Shown here one piece after another: positions 1 to 8,467 of a DNA stretch of 64,000 bases. The notes beneath the pieces were generated by a model. It was not told where the DNA came from and did not search any database. It saw only the letters and a list, made by a program, of their open reading frames with translations. A program made the translations under genes and the position numbers. The stretch is taken from the NCBI GenBank assembly GCA_020724865.1, contig DYGA01000001.1, forward strand, positions 62,001 to 126,000, in the 5' to 3' direction. The DNA comes from Candidatus Paceibacter sp. (GTDB lineage Bacteria > Patescibacteria > ABY1 > S139-126). Position 1 is the stretch's first letter. Each line of letters opens with the position of its first letter.

Positions 1-322
1 CAACAACTTTACCACCTTTAAAATTCAACCAAACCGATTTAAAGTGTCCAACAATAGCAAAACTCCCAGCCAAAATATAATAACCTACCTTAGGTTCTAT
101 AAAAAGCAAGTTGACCAAACTGATAGCCGCAAATCCTTTTACTACATCTAAAATTAAGGTTAGCGCACCCCATTTGGCACCTAAAGCCCTGGTTACATTG
201 GCAGCACCAATATTACCACTGCCAACTTTTTGTATATCAACTTTGTTGTATTTGGCTATCAAATAGCCAAAAGGTATACTTCCTAATAAATATGAGATGA
301 TGATTAATATTACAAATTCCAC
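1..322 (-). CDS. plsY: Glycerol-3-phosphate acyltransferase PlsY, 3' part cut by window edge
   Basis: PlsY is a membrane enzyme that moves an acyl group from acyl-phosphate to glycerol-3-phosphate, the first step of phospholipid synthesis. The first 107 residues are visible. They start at a GTG preceded by a strong GGAGG five bases upstream. The family's first conserved loop (GSIPFGYLIAK followed by GSGNIGAANVTRALG) and the later GHFKSVWLNFKGGKVV segment are both present, separated by hydrophobic helices. The gene continues past base 1. PgsA later in the window acts further along the same lipid pathway. Identity is firm; the C-terminus is not visible. Confidence 0.93.
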   Translation of the reverse strand, partial: MEFVILIIISYLLGSIPFGYLIAKYNKVDIQKVGSGNIGAANVTRALGAKWGALTLILDVVKGFAAISLVNLLFIEPKVGYYILAGSFAIVGHFKSVWLNFKGGKVV

Positions 323-390
323 TGGTACCTCCGTTTTATTTTTTAAAGAAATTGAATTAAATTATCTTATATCTAAAATATTTTTTTGGC

Positions 391-454
391 AAGAAAAAAA
401 CCCGTCCGTAGACAGATTTCTAAGTGTTATAGAAATGTCCAATGGGACGGGTTT
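391..454 (-). terminator. Two-part hairpin terminator of the candidate RNA
   Basis: On the minus strand a GC-rich closing stem (399-407 with 445-453) carries an inner stem (411-422 with 430-439) and is followed by seven T. It fits a rho-independent terminator reading toward plsY. No CDS ends here, so it most likely ends the noncoding transcript proposed at 395-651. Confidence 0.7.
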
Positions 455-651
455 AAATGAATCTTGTTGAGCTCTTGCGGAAAAAATTATTTAAGAAATG
501 TGGTTTCTTCGAAGTCGTTCAACATAACATTTATTTTTTGATTGATCACTTATACATCTTTTTTTTCCGCATCGCGAATTAATTTTCCCTAATTGGGATT
601 TTTTCCCTTAAAAGGGATTTTTAAATAACAAGATTCAATTTCCTTTCGGTA
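395..651 (-). ncRNA. Candidate structured noncoding RNA, class not recognised
   Basis: This gene-free stretch has all parts of a small RNA gene on the minus strand. A promoter-like pair sits at 658-686. A body of about 180 nt is closed by an 11-bp perfect stem (627-637 with 458-468). A second 10-bp perfect stem lies inside it (561-570 with 477-486), with two short CCC/GGG hairpins near 588-616. The two-part terminator at 391-454 follows. A 12-codon ORF (ATG at 525 to stop at 487, minus) lies in the inner loop. I looked for RNase P, SRP and tmRNA consensus sequences and saw none; 6S-like folding is not obvious. Function unknown. Confidence 0.5.
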
Positions 652-657
652 ATCAAT

Positions 658-686
658 ACCTTACACTATTGAAACTTTGTGGTCAA
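658..686 (-). promoter_or_regulatory. Promoter candidate for the structured RNA
   Basis: Minus strand TTGACC (681-686), 17-nt spacer, then TAAGGT (658-663). The -35 is good and the -10 is poor (3 of 6). The predicted start near 651 lies just before the 11-bp closing stem. Confidence 0.4.
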
Positions 687-763
687 GCACAGCTTTTGAA
701 TAACCTGTTGATAACTTTATAAAACCTAATAAAAACTAAAGAATTATTGTGATTTAATAGAAT

Positions 764-783
764 ATTATGCTACATTATGCTAC
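764..783 (+). repeat. Tandem 10-bp direct repeat before the ABC exporter gene
   Basis: Two exact copies of ATTATGCTAC lie at 764-773 and 774-783, about 20 bases before the ATG at 805. TTGTGA at 748-753 with TACATT at 771-776 (17-nt spacer) could be the promoter, so the repeat overlaps the -10 region. Confidence 0.6.
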
Positions 784-804
784 ACTATCGTTTAGACTAA
801 ATTT

Positions 805-2547
805 ATGAAATTATTTTGGCAATATCTAAAAAATTATAAGGGGATATTTATTTTATCTCTTTTTTTGGCGCTGATTAATCGGGTATTTTCTTTGTTAGAT
901 CCGCAAATTTTTCGTTTAATCATTGATCGTTATGCGACCAAGTTTAATGAACTATCAAAAGATGAATTTTTATATGGGGTGCTTGGTCTTTTACTGCTAG
1001 CCATTGGCGTGGCTTTGGTCTCGCGGATTGCCAAAAATTTTCAAGACTACTATGTAAGTATGATAACGCAAAAATTGGGCGCCAAACTTTATGCTGATAG
1101 TGTACAACATGCTTTATCCCTACCTTACATGGAATTTGAAGATCAACGCAGTGGCGAATTGTTGCAAAACTTAAACAAAGCCCGACATGATGCAGAAAAA
1201 TTAATTCGCAGTCTAATTGATATTTTATTTTTCTCACTAATTGGTATCTTGTTTGTTTTAGGATATGCTTGGTTTGTTCACTGGTCTTTGGGTTTAATTT
1301 TTATATTAATTATTCCTACTCTTAGTGCCATAACTTTTTATATCAGCCGTAAAATAAAACAGGCACAAACTGATATAATTTTAGAAAAAGCTGACTTAGC
1401 TGGTTCAACTACTGAAACCATTCGCAATGTTGAATTGGTAAAAAGTTTGGGATTAGAAAATCAAGAAATTATTAGATTAAATAATGTTAATGAAAAAATT
1501 TTAGAATTGGAATTAAAAAAAATAAAATTGGTCCGCACCATGAGTTTTATTCAAGGAACCCTAATTAACCTACTTCGATCTGCTATGCTACTACTAATGT
1601 TATGGTTAATATATTTACAAATTATTTCTTTGGGTGAATTTTTTACTTTACTTTTTTATTCATTTTTAATATTTACCCCTCTGACTGATTTGGGCCAATT
1701 GATTACTGATTATCGTGAAGCTCAAGCCAGTGGTGATATCTTACAAACAATATTAAATAAACCGACAGATAAATCTCCCTCCCAACCTAATAATTTAGGA
1801 AAATTAAAAGAAATAAAATTTGTTGATGTTGATTTTGTATATAAATCAAGTAAAGATCCATCGGTAAAAAATATAAATCTGGAAATTAAAGCTGGGCAAA
1901 CTGTGGCTTTTGTTGGGCCCAGCGGATCAGGTAAAACTACTTTGATAAAACTTTTAGTTGGCCTTTATAAACCTACTCGGGGAAAAATTTATTACAATCA
2001 AATTGAAAATAGTAATTTAAATTTTACTCAACTCCGTCAACGTATCGGTTTGGTGGCTCAAGAAACTCAGCTTTTCGCCGGCACTATCAGAGAAAATTTA
2101 ATTTTTACCAATCCCCAAGCTTCCACTGAAGATTGTCTAAATGCTATGAAGTCAGCCGCGGTTGATAATATTTTAACTAGAGATAAGCTCGGCCTTGATG
2201 CTAAAATTGGCGAAGGCGGATTGAAACTATCAGGGGGCGAAAAACAAAGATTGGCTATTGCCCGGGCCCTATTAAGAAAACCAGAAATTTTAATTTTTGA
2301 TGAAGCTACCAGCAACTTAGATACAGTTACCGAAAACGCCATAACCAAAACTATCAAAGAAATAGAACAAAAAAATCCTGACCTGATCAGGATTTTAGTG
2401 GCCCATCGACTTACCACTATCATGCATGCTGATATAATTTATCTAATGCAAAATGGACAAATTATTGCCAAAGGCAGTCATTCTGAATTGCTAAAGAGCA
2501 ACCTTCTCTATCAATCCTTATGGCAACAACAAGATAACAATATTTAA
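805..2547 (+). CDS. ABC exporter, fused permease and ATPase (MsbA/MDR-like half transporter)
   Basis: A half-transporter that probably works as a homodimer, using ATP to export a lipid, peptide or drug; the substrate cannot be read from sequence. Residues 1 to about 310 form the six-helix membrane domain. The ATPase domain follows: Walker A GPSGSGKTT (371-379), Q-loop region near 419, signature LSGGE (475-479), Walker B ILIFDE (495-500), and an H-loop His near 534. The 580-residue length is normal for the family. The gene stands alone and converges with the response regulator, overlapping its end by four bases. All catalytic motifs are intact. Confidence 0.93.
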   Translation: MKLFWQYLKNYKGIFILSLFLALINRVFSLLDPQIFRLIIDRYATKFNELSKDEFLYGVLGLLLLAIGVALVSRIAKNFQDYYVSMITQKLGAKLYADSVQHALSLPYMEFEDQRSGELLQNLNKARHDAEKLIRSLIDILFFSLIGILFVLGYAWFVHWSLGLIFILIIPTLSAITFYISRKIKQAQTDIILEKADLAGSTTETIRNVELVKSLGLENQEIIRLNNVNEKILELELKKIKLVRTMSFIQGTLINLLRSAMLLLMLWLIYLQIISLGEFFTLLFYSFLIFTPLTDLGQLITDYREAQASGDILQTILNKPTDKSPSQPNNLGKLKEIKFVDVDFVYKSSKDPSVKNINLEIKAGQTVAFVGPSGSGKTTLIKLLVGLYKPTRGKIYYNQIENSNLNFTQLRQRIGLVAQETQLFAGTIRENLIFTNPQASTEDCLNAMKSAAVDNILTRDKLGLDAKIGEGGLKLSGGEKQRLAIARALLRKPEILIFDEATSNLDTVTENAITKTIKEIEQKNPDLIRILVAHRLTTIMHADIIYLMQNGQIIAKGSHSELLKSNLLYQSLWQQQDNNI

Positions 2548-2912
2548 CCTAACAATTTTTTAACCTTGTCTACTAAATCGGTTAAATGAATATCTATTTT
2601 TAACCAATAATCTATCGCCCCTAATTCTTTGGCTCTTTTTATCCACTTATCATCATCTATATTGGATAAAATAACCACCTTTTGTTCACTCAATTTGCCT
2701 TGGCGATTTAAACTTTCCAAAACTACAAATCCATCTTTATTTGGCATTTGCATATCCAACAAAATCAAATCAAAACGATCTTTATTTATTTTTTCTAATG
2801 CTTCTTCTCCATCCTGAGCTGGCTCAACCGTAAAACCAGCAACTGTCAACATGTCGGTTAACATTTTAAGGATTTCAAATTCATCCTCAGCAATAAGTAT
2901 TTTTTTGGACAT
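2544..2912 (-). CDS. Receiver-only response regulator (CheY-like)
   Basis: A single receiver domain of 122 residues with no DNA-binding or enzymatic output. The acidic pair ED (9-10), phospho-acceptor Asp53 in LILLDMQMP, the conserved Ser/Thr in VVILSN, and the switch Lys near the C-terminus are all visible. It is the last gene of an operon with the histidine kinase (18-nt gap) and the surface protein. Signalling must therefore pass to another protein, as in CheY- or Spo0F-type phosphorelays; the partner is not in this window. Confidence 0.92.
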   Translation of the reverse strand: MSKKILIAEDEFEILKMLTDMLTVAGFTVEPAQDGEEALEKINKDRFDLILLDMQMPNKDGFVVLESLNRQGKLSEQKVVILSNIDDDKWIKRAKELGAIDYWLKIDIHLTDLVDKVKKLLG

Positions 2913-2929
2913 ATATTATTAATTTAATA

Positions 2930-4294
2930 TTAAGATTTTTTTACTAAAGGAAAATTTATACTAACCTGAGTGCCAACACCCTCAATACTATCAATATATA
3001 TCTGCCCAGACATCAAAGTAACCAACTCTTTGGTAATCCATAAACCCAAACCAGTGCCAATAATGTTTTTTGTTTTATCATTTTTAATGCGATAAAATTT
3101 TTGAAACAATCTTTCTCGCTCTGATGCTGACATACCAATACCAGTATCAATAATTCTAATTTCCAACCAATCTTTTTTTACCGAAAATTGAACTTTGACT
3201 GAACCAGTCATGGTATATTTAATTGCATTACCAATAATATTAACAAAAATTTGTTTTAACTTTGCGGCATCGGCTTTGATTAAATAACTATCTTGACAAT
3301 CACAAACTAAAATAATATTTTTTTTGTCAGCTTCAACCTTCATTTCGCTTAAAACTTCTTTAACTATAACTACCGGATCAATATTTTGAAAATCAAACTT
3401 CAATCTACCTTGTTCTATCCGAGAAACATTTAACAAATCATCTACCAAAGCCGCCAATCTATCACTAGCGCCGCTAATAGTATTTAAATAATCCCGTAAC
3501 TGCTTAGTTAAAATATTTTTTCCATCAACCATGAGCATAGAAGTATAACCTTTGATTATGGTCAAAGGAGTACGAAGTTCATGCGAGGCAATAGAAATAA
3601 AGTCATCTTTCATTTTGTCAATCTCTTTTATCTTGCGATATAAAACAGCATACTCAAATAATCTGGTATTAGCGGATAAAAGTAAAATTAAAACTAACAC
3701 CGTAATAATAAGAAAAATATAACTTCTAGTAAATGTTGCGGCAACTAAATTATCCATCACTTCAAGCGAAATTACCATGGCTAACAAAAATTTTTTATTA
3801 TTATTATTGTCAACCAAAGGCATCACTACCAACCAATATTTTTTATCTGCTGAAAAAACATTATCTGCGGCTGGAAAAATGCTAGTTAAATTTTCTTTAT
3901 TCACAAGACTGGCAATAGCATCATTATTTTGCCAAGAAAAAAAATAATGCGGAGAAGTAATTTGTCTGTTTATTTGTCCAGTGACAGAGCTGGCAACAAC
4001 ACGAAAGGAATCATTTTCGTATGCGCTGACTTGAATTGCGATAATATCTTTTTGTTTAGCTTGGGTTAAATCAATAGTAGATTGTATTTGCTCATTTGAC
4101 CATGAGGAATTAAGTAAAGCGACATTAAATAATCGACCAAAAGCTAGAGCTTGTCTTTGTAATTGAATGTCAATGTTGTTTTTAAAATTACGATTTAGAT
4201 TTAAAGTATTAAATACAATAACAACCGGAATCAATATAACTAAAATCAAACCATATATGAGCTGCCAATTTTTATTTAAAAAAAATTTTTTCAT
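2930..4294 (-). CDS. Membrane sensor histidine kinase
   Basis: An inner-membrane kinase that autophosphorylates and passes phosphate to a response regulator, presumably the downstream receiver protein. Two membrane segments (about 11-30 and 191-208) flank an extracytoplasmic sensor region of about 160 residues with no recognised domain. The HisKA box SHELRTPL places the phospho-His at 238. The HATPase domain has the N-box, DTGIGM and GTGLGLW motifs. Its ATG overlaps the stop of the surface protein gene (ATGA), so the two are translationally coupled. Confidence 0.93.
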   Translation of the reverse strand: MKKFFLNKNWQLIYGLILVILIPVVIVFNTLNLNRNFKNNIDIQLQRQALAFGRLFNVALLNSSWSNEQIQSTIDLTQAKQKDIIAIQVSAYENDSFRVVASSVTGQINRQITSPHYFFSWQNNDAIASLVNKENLTSIFPAADNVFSADKKYWLVVMPLVDNNNNKKFLLAMVISLEVMDNLVAATFTRSYIFLIITVLVLILLLSANTRLFEYAVLYRKIKEIDKMKDDFISIASHELRTPLTIIKGYTSMLMVDGKNILTKQLRDYLNTISGASDRLAALVDDLLNVSRIEQGRLKFDFQNIDPVVIVKEVLSEMKVEADKKNIILVCDCQDSYLIKADAAKLKQIFVNIIGNAIKYTMTGSVKVQFSVKKDWLEIRIIDTGIGMSASERERLFQKFYRIKNDKTKNIIGTGLGLWITKELVTLMSGQIYIDSIEGVGTQVSINFPLVKKS

Positions 4295-6999
4295 GATAAT
4301 AAATCTTCGGATTTATTGTGAATTCTTCTAACAAGAAAAAATAAAACTACAGCCAACAAAATCAAAATGATTGCCCCTTGGATATAATATTTTTCCAACA
4401 AATTTACATCTTTAACTTCAGTGAAATCTATATATTCACTAGCCGAAACTGCTTTAGCTTCATTAATAAAAAATATTTTGGCTGATGATTTTTTTTGAAT
4501 TTTACCAACTTCGTCATTGAGAACTAAATATACTTGATGCTCGCCGTTGGTTAAATTGTCCGATAATGCATATTGCCAATGACCAAATTCATCTACTTGT
4601 ACCGTGGCCAACAAAGGTATGTCAGAATATATATACAAACTTAAAACAGAAAATGCCGGCCCTGTGCCACTCAATAACAAATTTGAACTTTCTTTTACTT
4701 CAGTAATATTATTTTCAATCTTATCAATTTTTAAATCATTACTTTCTTGACCAGAAATTTTTGGATGCTCAAAAACAGCTTCCGTCAATATAGCCTGTTC
4801 TACAGCCGCTAATTTTTTTTGCCATTTCTCATTTTTCTGCTTGGGATCATAACCATTTTTAACCTCAATTAAATCATCATACCCATCACTGTCAGTATCT
4901 TTGGTATAAATATCGGTACCTAATCTTTTTTCTATATCATCAGCTAGACCATCTTGATCGCTATCTACAATCAACAAAGCAGGTAATGGTTTTATTAAAT
5001 AATCATCAGCAACAACTACTGCCTCTTGAGCGGGTAACAACCGGTAAGCCCCTTGATCTTTTAATTTTACTGGCAAACGAGATAACAAATTTTGTGTTTC
5101 GGATTGTTGCAAATTTTTATCTGAAATAAAACCAGAGGTAAACCTATTTTTAAACTGCTCCAAAACCCTAATTGACACTTCTCTGGCAGCCAATTCATTA
5201 ACAAATAAATGCAAATTATCTTTACAGTTTTCACTGTCAATACAATAAATTTTATCTTGATAATTTTTAATTAATTCTTGCTGGCAGACGGTATAATCTT
5301 TACTGCCAATTAGTTGGCAAGCTGTGGTAATATTTTGCTTGCTTAAAAATTCTTGGCATTTTTCTTTGCTAATAATTCCTACTTGTTTACATTCACTTGG
5401 TAACTTAACGTAATCCAAAAACTTTTGACATTCTTCTGAATCAAAAATAGATTGCTGAATACAAAACGGATTAAGGTTGGCACTAGTAGAAATAATTAAT
5501 TTTCTCTGTTCACTATATTTTATGCATAATGGTTGATTCTTAAATTCCGCTAAATCACACCAACGAGAGGCCCTTGGCTCTAACAAATAACGTTCACATA
5601 ATTCATAACTTGTTATCCCATCATTTATACATTGTTCATTCTTTCTGTTGCACTCATTGATATCTAAAGCTTCTGTTACGCAATAATTATCAATAAAATT
5701 TTGTTTATTTTGAAAATAAGCTAAACAAGTAATTTCTTTTGTGTTTTGTGGGCATTCATTAGGCTTTTGATAAGTACTTGTAGACGCAACATCGACTAAA
5801 TCATTTCGTTGTGATGAACTGGTAGCTAAAACTGGCTGAGTATTTATTGTAGTTGTTGAAATTAATGGATTGGTAACTGGCTGAATTGTTTGATTTGGTA
5901 AAAAAATATCTGTTGAACTTGCTTTGTTTGTTTTTAAAATTTTATTGCCGGCAGTTGACTCGGTAGAAGTAGGAAAATTCGTTAAAAAAATTTTAACAAT
6001 ACTACTGTAATATTCTTTACCTTTAACTTTCGCTACGGCCAATAAATCATATTCACCACTGGCATAATTGCTGGTTAAAATATACTCTTGCCAAAGATTA
6101 TTGTCATATTGGCGAGTCGGAATATAATGGCCTGTTAAATAAAAGTATACTTCATCGACTGGCTCTGACACCTTGGCTTGCAATAATACTTGCCCAGTTA
6201 ACTTTTCATTATTTATAGGCGTAATAATACTGATTCTAATTGGCAAGGTAGTAGTACTAAGAACTTGATCAGTGTTATTGGCTATATAAAAAAATACTGT
6301 TTGCTGAGAAACAGCATTACTGGGATTGATAGCTTCAACTACCAATTTAAAACGACCGTCACCGCCTAATTCATTGGTATCAATCTCTACTTGATGAGAA
6401 GTGGAATTATTTGAATTTGTGCTAATATACTGTTTAACTAAAATGCCAGAGTTATTATAAATGGAAAAGATAATTTCACCAACGGCGATATTGGATTGGG
6501 CTACAAAAAAAACTTGTCCACTTAAAATTTGTTCTGGTTGAGGGTTAATTATTTTTAAATTAACCGATGACAATAAATCCTGAACCACACTAAAATTTCT
6601 GATCTGGCCTGCTACTGTAGTACCATCAAAAAAAACAGCAAATGTTTCCAATCGATAATTGCCATTTCCTAATTTATCAACTGCTAAATCATAAGACCAA
6701 AACCTACTGGTTGTACTTTCTCTTTTAGCAATAGCGCGTTGAGTTTCTAAAGTAGACGAATCTAAACGTATAAAATGTAGTTCAACAAATTCTATGTTTT
6801 CATTGACTTCGAACTTCAAAGTATAGTTTTGTTTTAAAACCTGATTCTCCGCTAAATTTAAAATACTTACCAAATCTGCTGTAACATTTTGTGCCCATAA
6901 ATATTTATTAACAAAAAACGCCGTACCCAGGGTAAAAAAAACAATAATAAAGAGAAGTTTATTGGAAAAATATTTTTTTTTGAGTCCAAATTTTACCAT
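4291..6999 (-). CDS. Large surface-anchored protein: Ig-like modules, Cys-rich repeats, calcium-binding TSP3 motif
   Basis: I do not recognise a named family for the whole 902-residue protein. An N-terminal membrane segment (about 13-30) is followed by beta-rich Ig-like modules and a Ser/Thr-rich linker. A region with 16 cysteines follows (416-592). Next come two thrombospondin-type-3-like calcium loops (DSDQDGLADD and DTDSDGYDD, 679-708), another Ig-like module, and a C-terminal membrane helix (about 874-891) with a short basic tail. It would be held on the cell surface by both ends. It is the first gene of an operon with the kinase and receiver, so a sensory or adhesion role is plausible but not shown. 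Confidence 0.85.
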   Translation of the reverse strand: MVKFGLKKKYFSNKLLFIIVFFTLGTAFFVNKYLWAQNVTADLVSILNLAENQVLKQNYTLKFEVNENIEFVELHFIRLDSSTLETQRAIAKRESTTSRFWSYDLAVDKLGNGNYRLETFAVFFDGTTVAGQIRNFSVVQDLLSSVNLKIINPQPEQILSGQVFFVAQSNIAVGEIIFSIYNNSGILVKQYISTNSNNSTSHQVEIDTNELGGDGRFKLVVEAINPSNAVSQQTVFFYIANNTDQVLSTTTLPIRISIITPINNEKLTGQVLLQAKVSEPVDEVYFYLTGHYIPTRQYDNNLWQEYILTSNYASGEYDLLAVAKVKGKEYYSSIVKIFLTNFPTSTESTAGNKILKTNKASSTDIFLPNQTIQPVTNPLISTTTINTQPVLATSSSQRNDLVDVASTSTYQKPNECPQNTKEITCLAYFQNKQNFIDNYCVTEALDINECNRKNEQCINDGITSYELCERYLLEPRASRWCDLAEFKNQPLCIKYSEQRKLIISTSANLNPFCIQQSIFDSEECQKFLDYVKLPSECKQVGIISKEKCQEFLSKQNITTACQLIGSKDYTVCQQELIKNYQDKIYCIDSENCKDNLHLFVNELAAREVSIRVLEQFKNRFTSGFISDKNLQQSETQNLLSRLPVKLKDQGAYRLLPAQEAVVVADDYLIKPLPALLIVDSDQDGLADDIEKRLGTDIYTKDTDSDGYDDLIEVKNGYDPKQKNEKWQKKLAAVEQAILTEAVFEHPKISGQESNDLKIDKIENNITEVKESSNLLLSGTGPAFSVLSLYIYSDIPLLATVQVDEFGHWQYALSDNLTNGEHQVYLVLNDEVGKIQKKSSAKIFFINEAKAVSASEYIDFTEVKDVNLLEKYYIQGAIILILLAVVLFFLVRRIHNKSEDLLS

Positions 7000-7397
7000 C
7001 TCAATGTATTCTAAAATTTAATTTATTATAACATAAAACAATAGAAAAATTAAATCCAATTCAATTAAAAAATGGATGGTTAAAAAACTTTTTGTTAACA
7101 TTAAGATATATATCTAACTTTTATTTATACCTTTTACTCTACTAAATATTTTAACTGACAACTGCCAACAAAAATTTATTGAATTATTAAAAAACATGAT
7201 TTATAAACCAGTCAAATATTAGCTTATTTGATATGACCAAAATTTTTTTATCACATCATTTAAACATATTAACTATACTAAAAAATAATTACCTAATATC
7301 AAATCAAAAACAAAGTAGATAATTATTTATTCTTTCAACTTATTAGTAGTTAAAAAAATCAGTAAACTGTCTAAATTATATAAAAATTAAAAAATAT
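7000..7397. promoter_or_regulatory. AT-rich divergent intergenic region with extended -10 promoter
   Basis: This 398-nt stretch separates the surface-protein operon from the SdpI-like gene. Minus strand TGTTATAAT (7025-7033) is a clean extended -10 box about 26 bases before the operon start, with no good -35. No ORF or clear hairpin was seen in the rest. Confidence 0.5.
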
Positions 7398-8051
7398 ATG
7401 TTGCTACCTTATAAAATAAATTGGCGTTGGGAATGGTTGGGAATTTTTATTACAATCATTACTCTTGTCTCCAGTGTGTATTTTTACCAAAATTTTCCCG
7501 AAACAGTTCCAATTCATTGGAATATTTACGGTCAACCAAACGATTGGTCAGGAAAAAAATTTGCCGCTTTTTTCTTTCCTGGTTTAATTTTGATTTTATA
7601 TTTTATGATGATTGTATTGCCTACTTTTGATCCTATGAAACAAAGATATCAAGAATTTTCCAAAACCTACCAAATTATTCGAATAGCATTGGTTTTATTT
7701 ATGAGTAAGTTATACTTTTTAACCTCGTTAAATGCTTTGGGTTACGAAATACCTATAAATAAAGTCGTACCTTTCGGAGCTGGTTTACTTTTTATTATTT
7801 TAGGTAATCTTTTACCTAAAGTGAAAAAAAATTGGTTTGTTGGTATACGCACTCCCTGGACATTATCCGATGAAGATGTTTGGGATAAAACTCATAAACT
7901 AGGTGGGAAGATATTTATGGTTTGTGGTTTTTTAATGATTTTAGGAGTATTTTTCAATCCGAAAATCTATGCGGGATTGTTCACGATAATAATTTTTCTT
8001 ACATTATTTTTTACTTTTGGTTATTCATGGTGGCTATGGCAAAAAAAATAA
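7398..8051 (+). CDS. SdpI/DUF1648-family membrane protein
   Basis: A 217-residue polytopic membrane protein. The N-terminal DUF1648 signature (FPETVPIHWNIYGQPNDW) and the SdpI signature (NWFVGIRTPWTLSDEDVWDKTHKLGG) are both present in the usual order. In Bacillus subtilis SdpI gives immunity to the SdpC toxin and signals to SdpR; no sdpC- or sdpR-like gene is nearby, so that role should not be transferred. No Shine-Dalgarno sequence precedes the ATG. It is a single gene ending at a hairpin at 8054. Confidence 0.88.
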   Translation: MLLPYKINWRWEWLGIFITIITLVSSVYFYQNFPETVPIHWNIYGQPNDWSGKKFAAFFFPGLILILYFMMIVLPTFDPMKQRYQEFSKTYQIIRIALVLFMSKLYFLTSLNALGYEIPINKVVPFGAGLLFIILGNLLPKVKKNWFVGIRTPWTLSDEDVWDKTHKLGGKIFMVCGFLMILGVFFNPKIYAGLFTIIIFLTLFFTFGYSWWLWQKK

Positions 8052-8053
8052 AT

Positions 8054-8076
8054 AAGCCCATATTTATGGGCTTTCA
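8054..8076. terminator. Bidirectional hairpin between convergent genes
   Basis: AAGCCCATA and its complement (8055-8073) form a 9-bp hairpin. The T-run is weak on the plus strand and strong on the minus strand, where it would end the zinc-ribbon gene. Confidence 0.65.
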
Positions 8077-8081
8077 GTTTA

Positions 8082-8291
8082 TCAATGATGACGAGGTAAT
8101 TTTAAAACCTGTCCACAATGAGGACAAATAATAGTGCTACCATCCCCTTTTTTGTCAATTTCGAAACATTTTAAACAAAAATTTTTATTGCACTCAGGGC
8201 ATTCAAAAATCAAATAATCATCGGAATAATCTTCCTTTCGTCCACCGCAAATAGAACAACTAACGCCCTCAATGATTTTTGGAAACAACAT
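8082..8291 (-). CDS. Small zinc-ribbon protein
   Basis: A 69-residue protein with four paired CxxC/CxxC-like knuckles: CSIC, CPEC, CLKC and CPHC. This spacing suits two zinc sites in a RING- or TFIIH-like fold. A strong AGGAGG lies six bases before the ATG. No catalytic residues or other domain are present, so it is probably an adaptor or nucleic-acid-binding protein. Function unknown; the metal-binding inference is solid. Confidence 0.8.
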   Translation of the reverse strand: MLFPKIIEGVSCSICGGRKEDYSDDYLIFECPECNKNFCLKCFEIDKKGDGSTIICPHCGQVLKLPRHH

Positions 8292-8372
8292 ATCTTCCTC
8301 CTGTTTTATATTAAATTTAATAAGTACAAAAGATTTTCTAAATTAACTCAAAAAAAATATTTTGTCAATCAA

Positions 8373-8404
8373 CAAAAAACCCCTCAAGTTTAAAGGAGGG
8401 GGTT
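8373..8404 (-). terminator. Terminator of the 9432-8468 gene group
   Basis: Minus strand AACCCCCTC/GAGGGGTT stem followed by six T, about 65 bases past the stop at 8468. Confidence 0.8.
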
Positions 8405-8467
8405 ATTTTCTAATGTCTAAAATTTGCTCAAATAACATCAAAATAAAATTTAAAATATTTTGCCACA

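Noticed and set aside
458..637. Assignment of the structured RNA as 6S, tmRNA or RNase P
   Set aside because: Size is compatible with 6S, but the asymmetric interior with two mini-hairpins does not match its central bubble, and tmRNA/RNase P signatures were not found.
7398..8051. SdpI as part of a toxin-immunity cannibalism system
   Set aside because: No sdpC- or sdpR-like neighbours; SdpI-family proteins are common without them.
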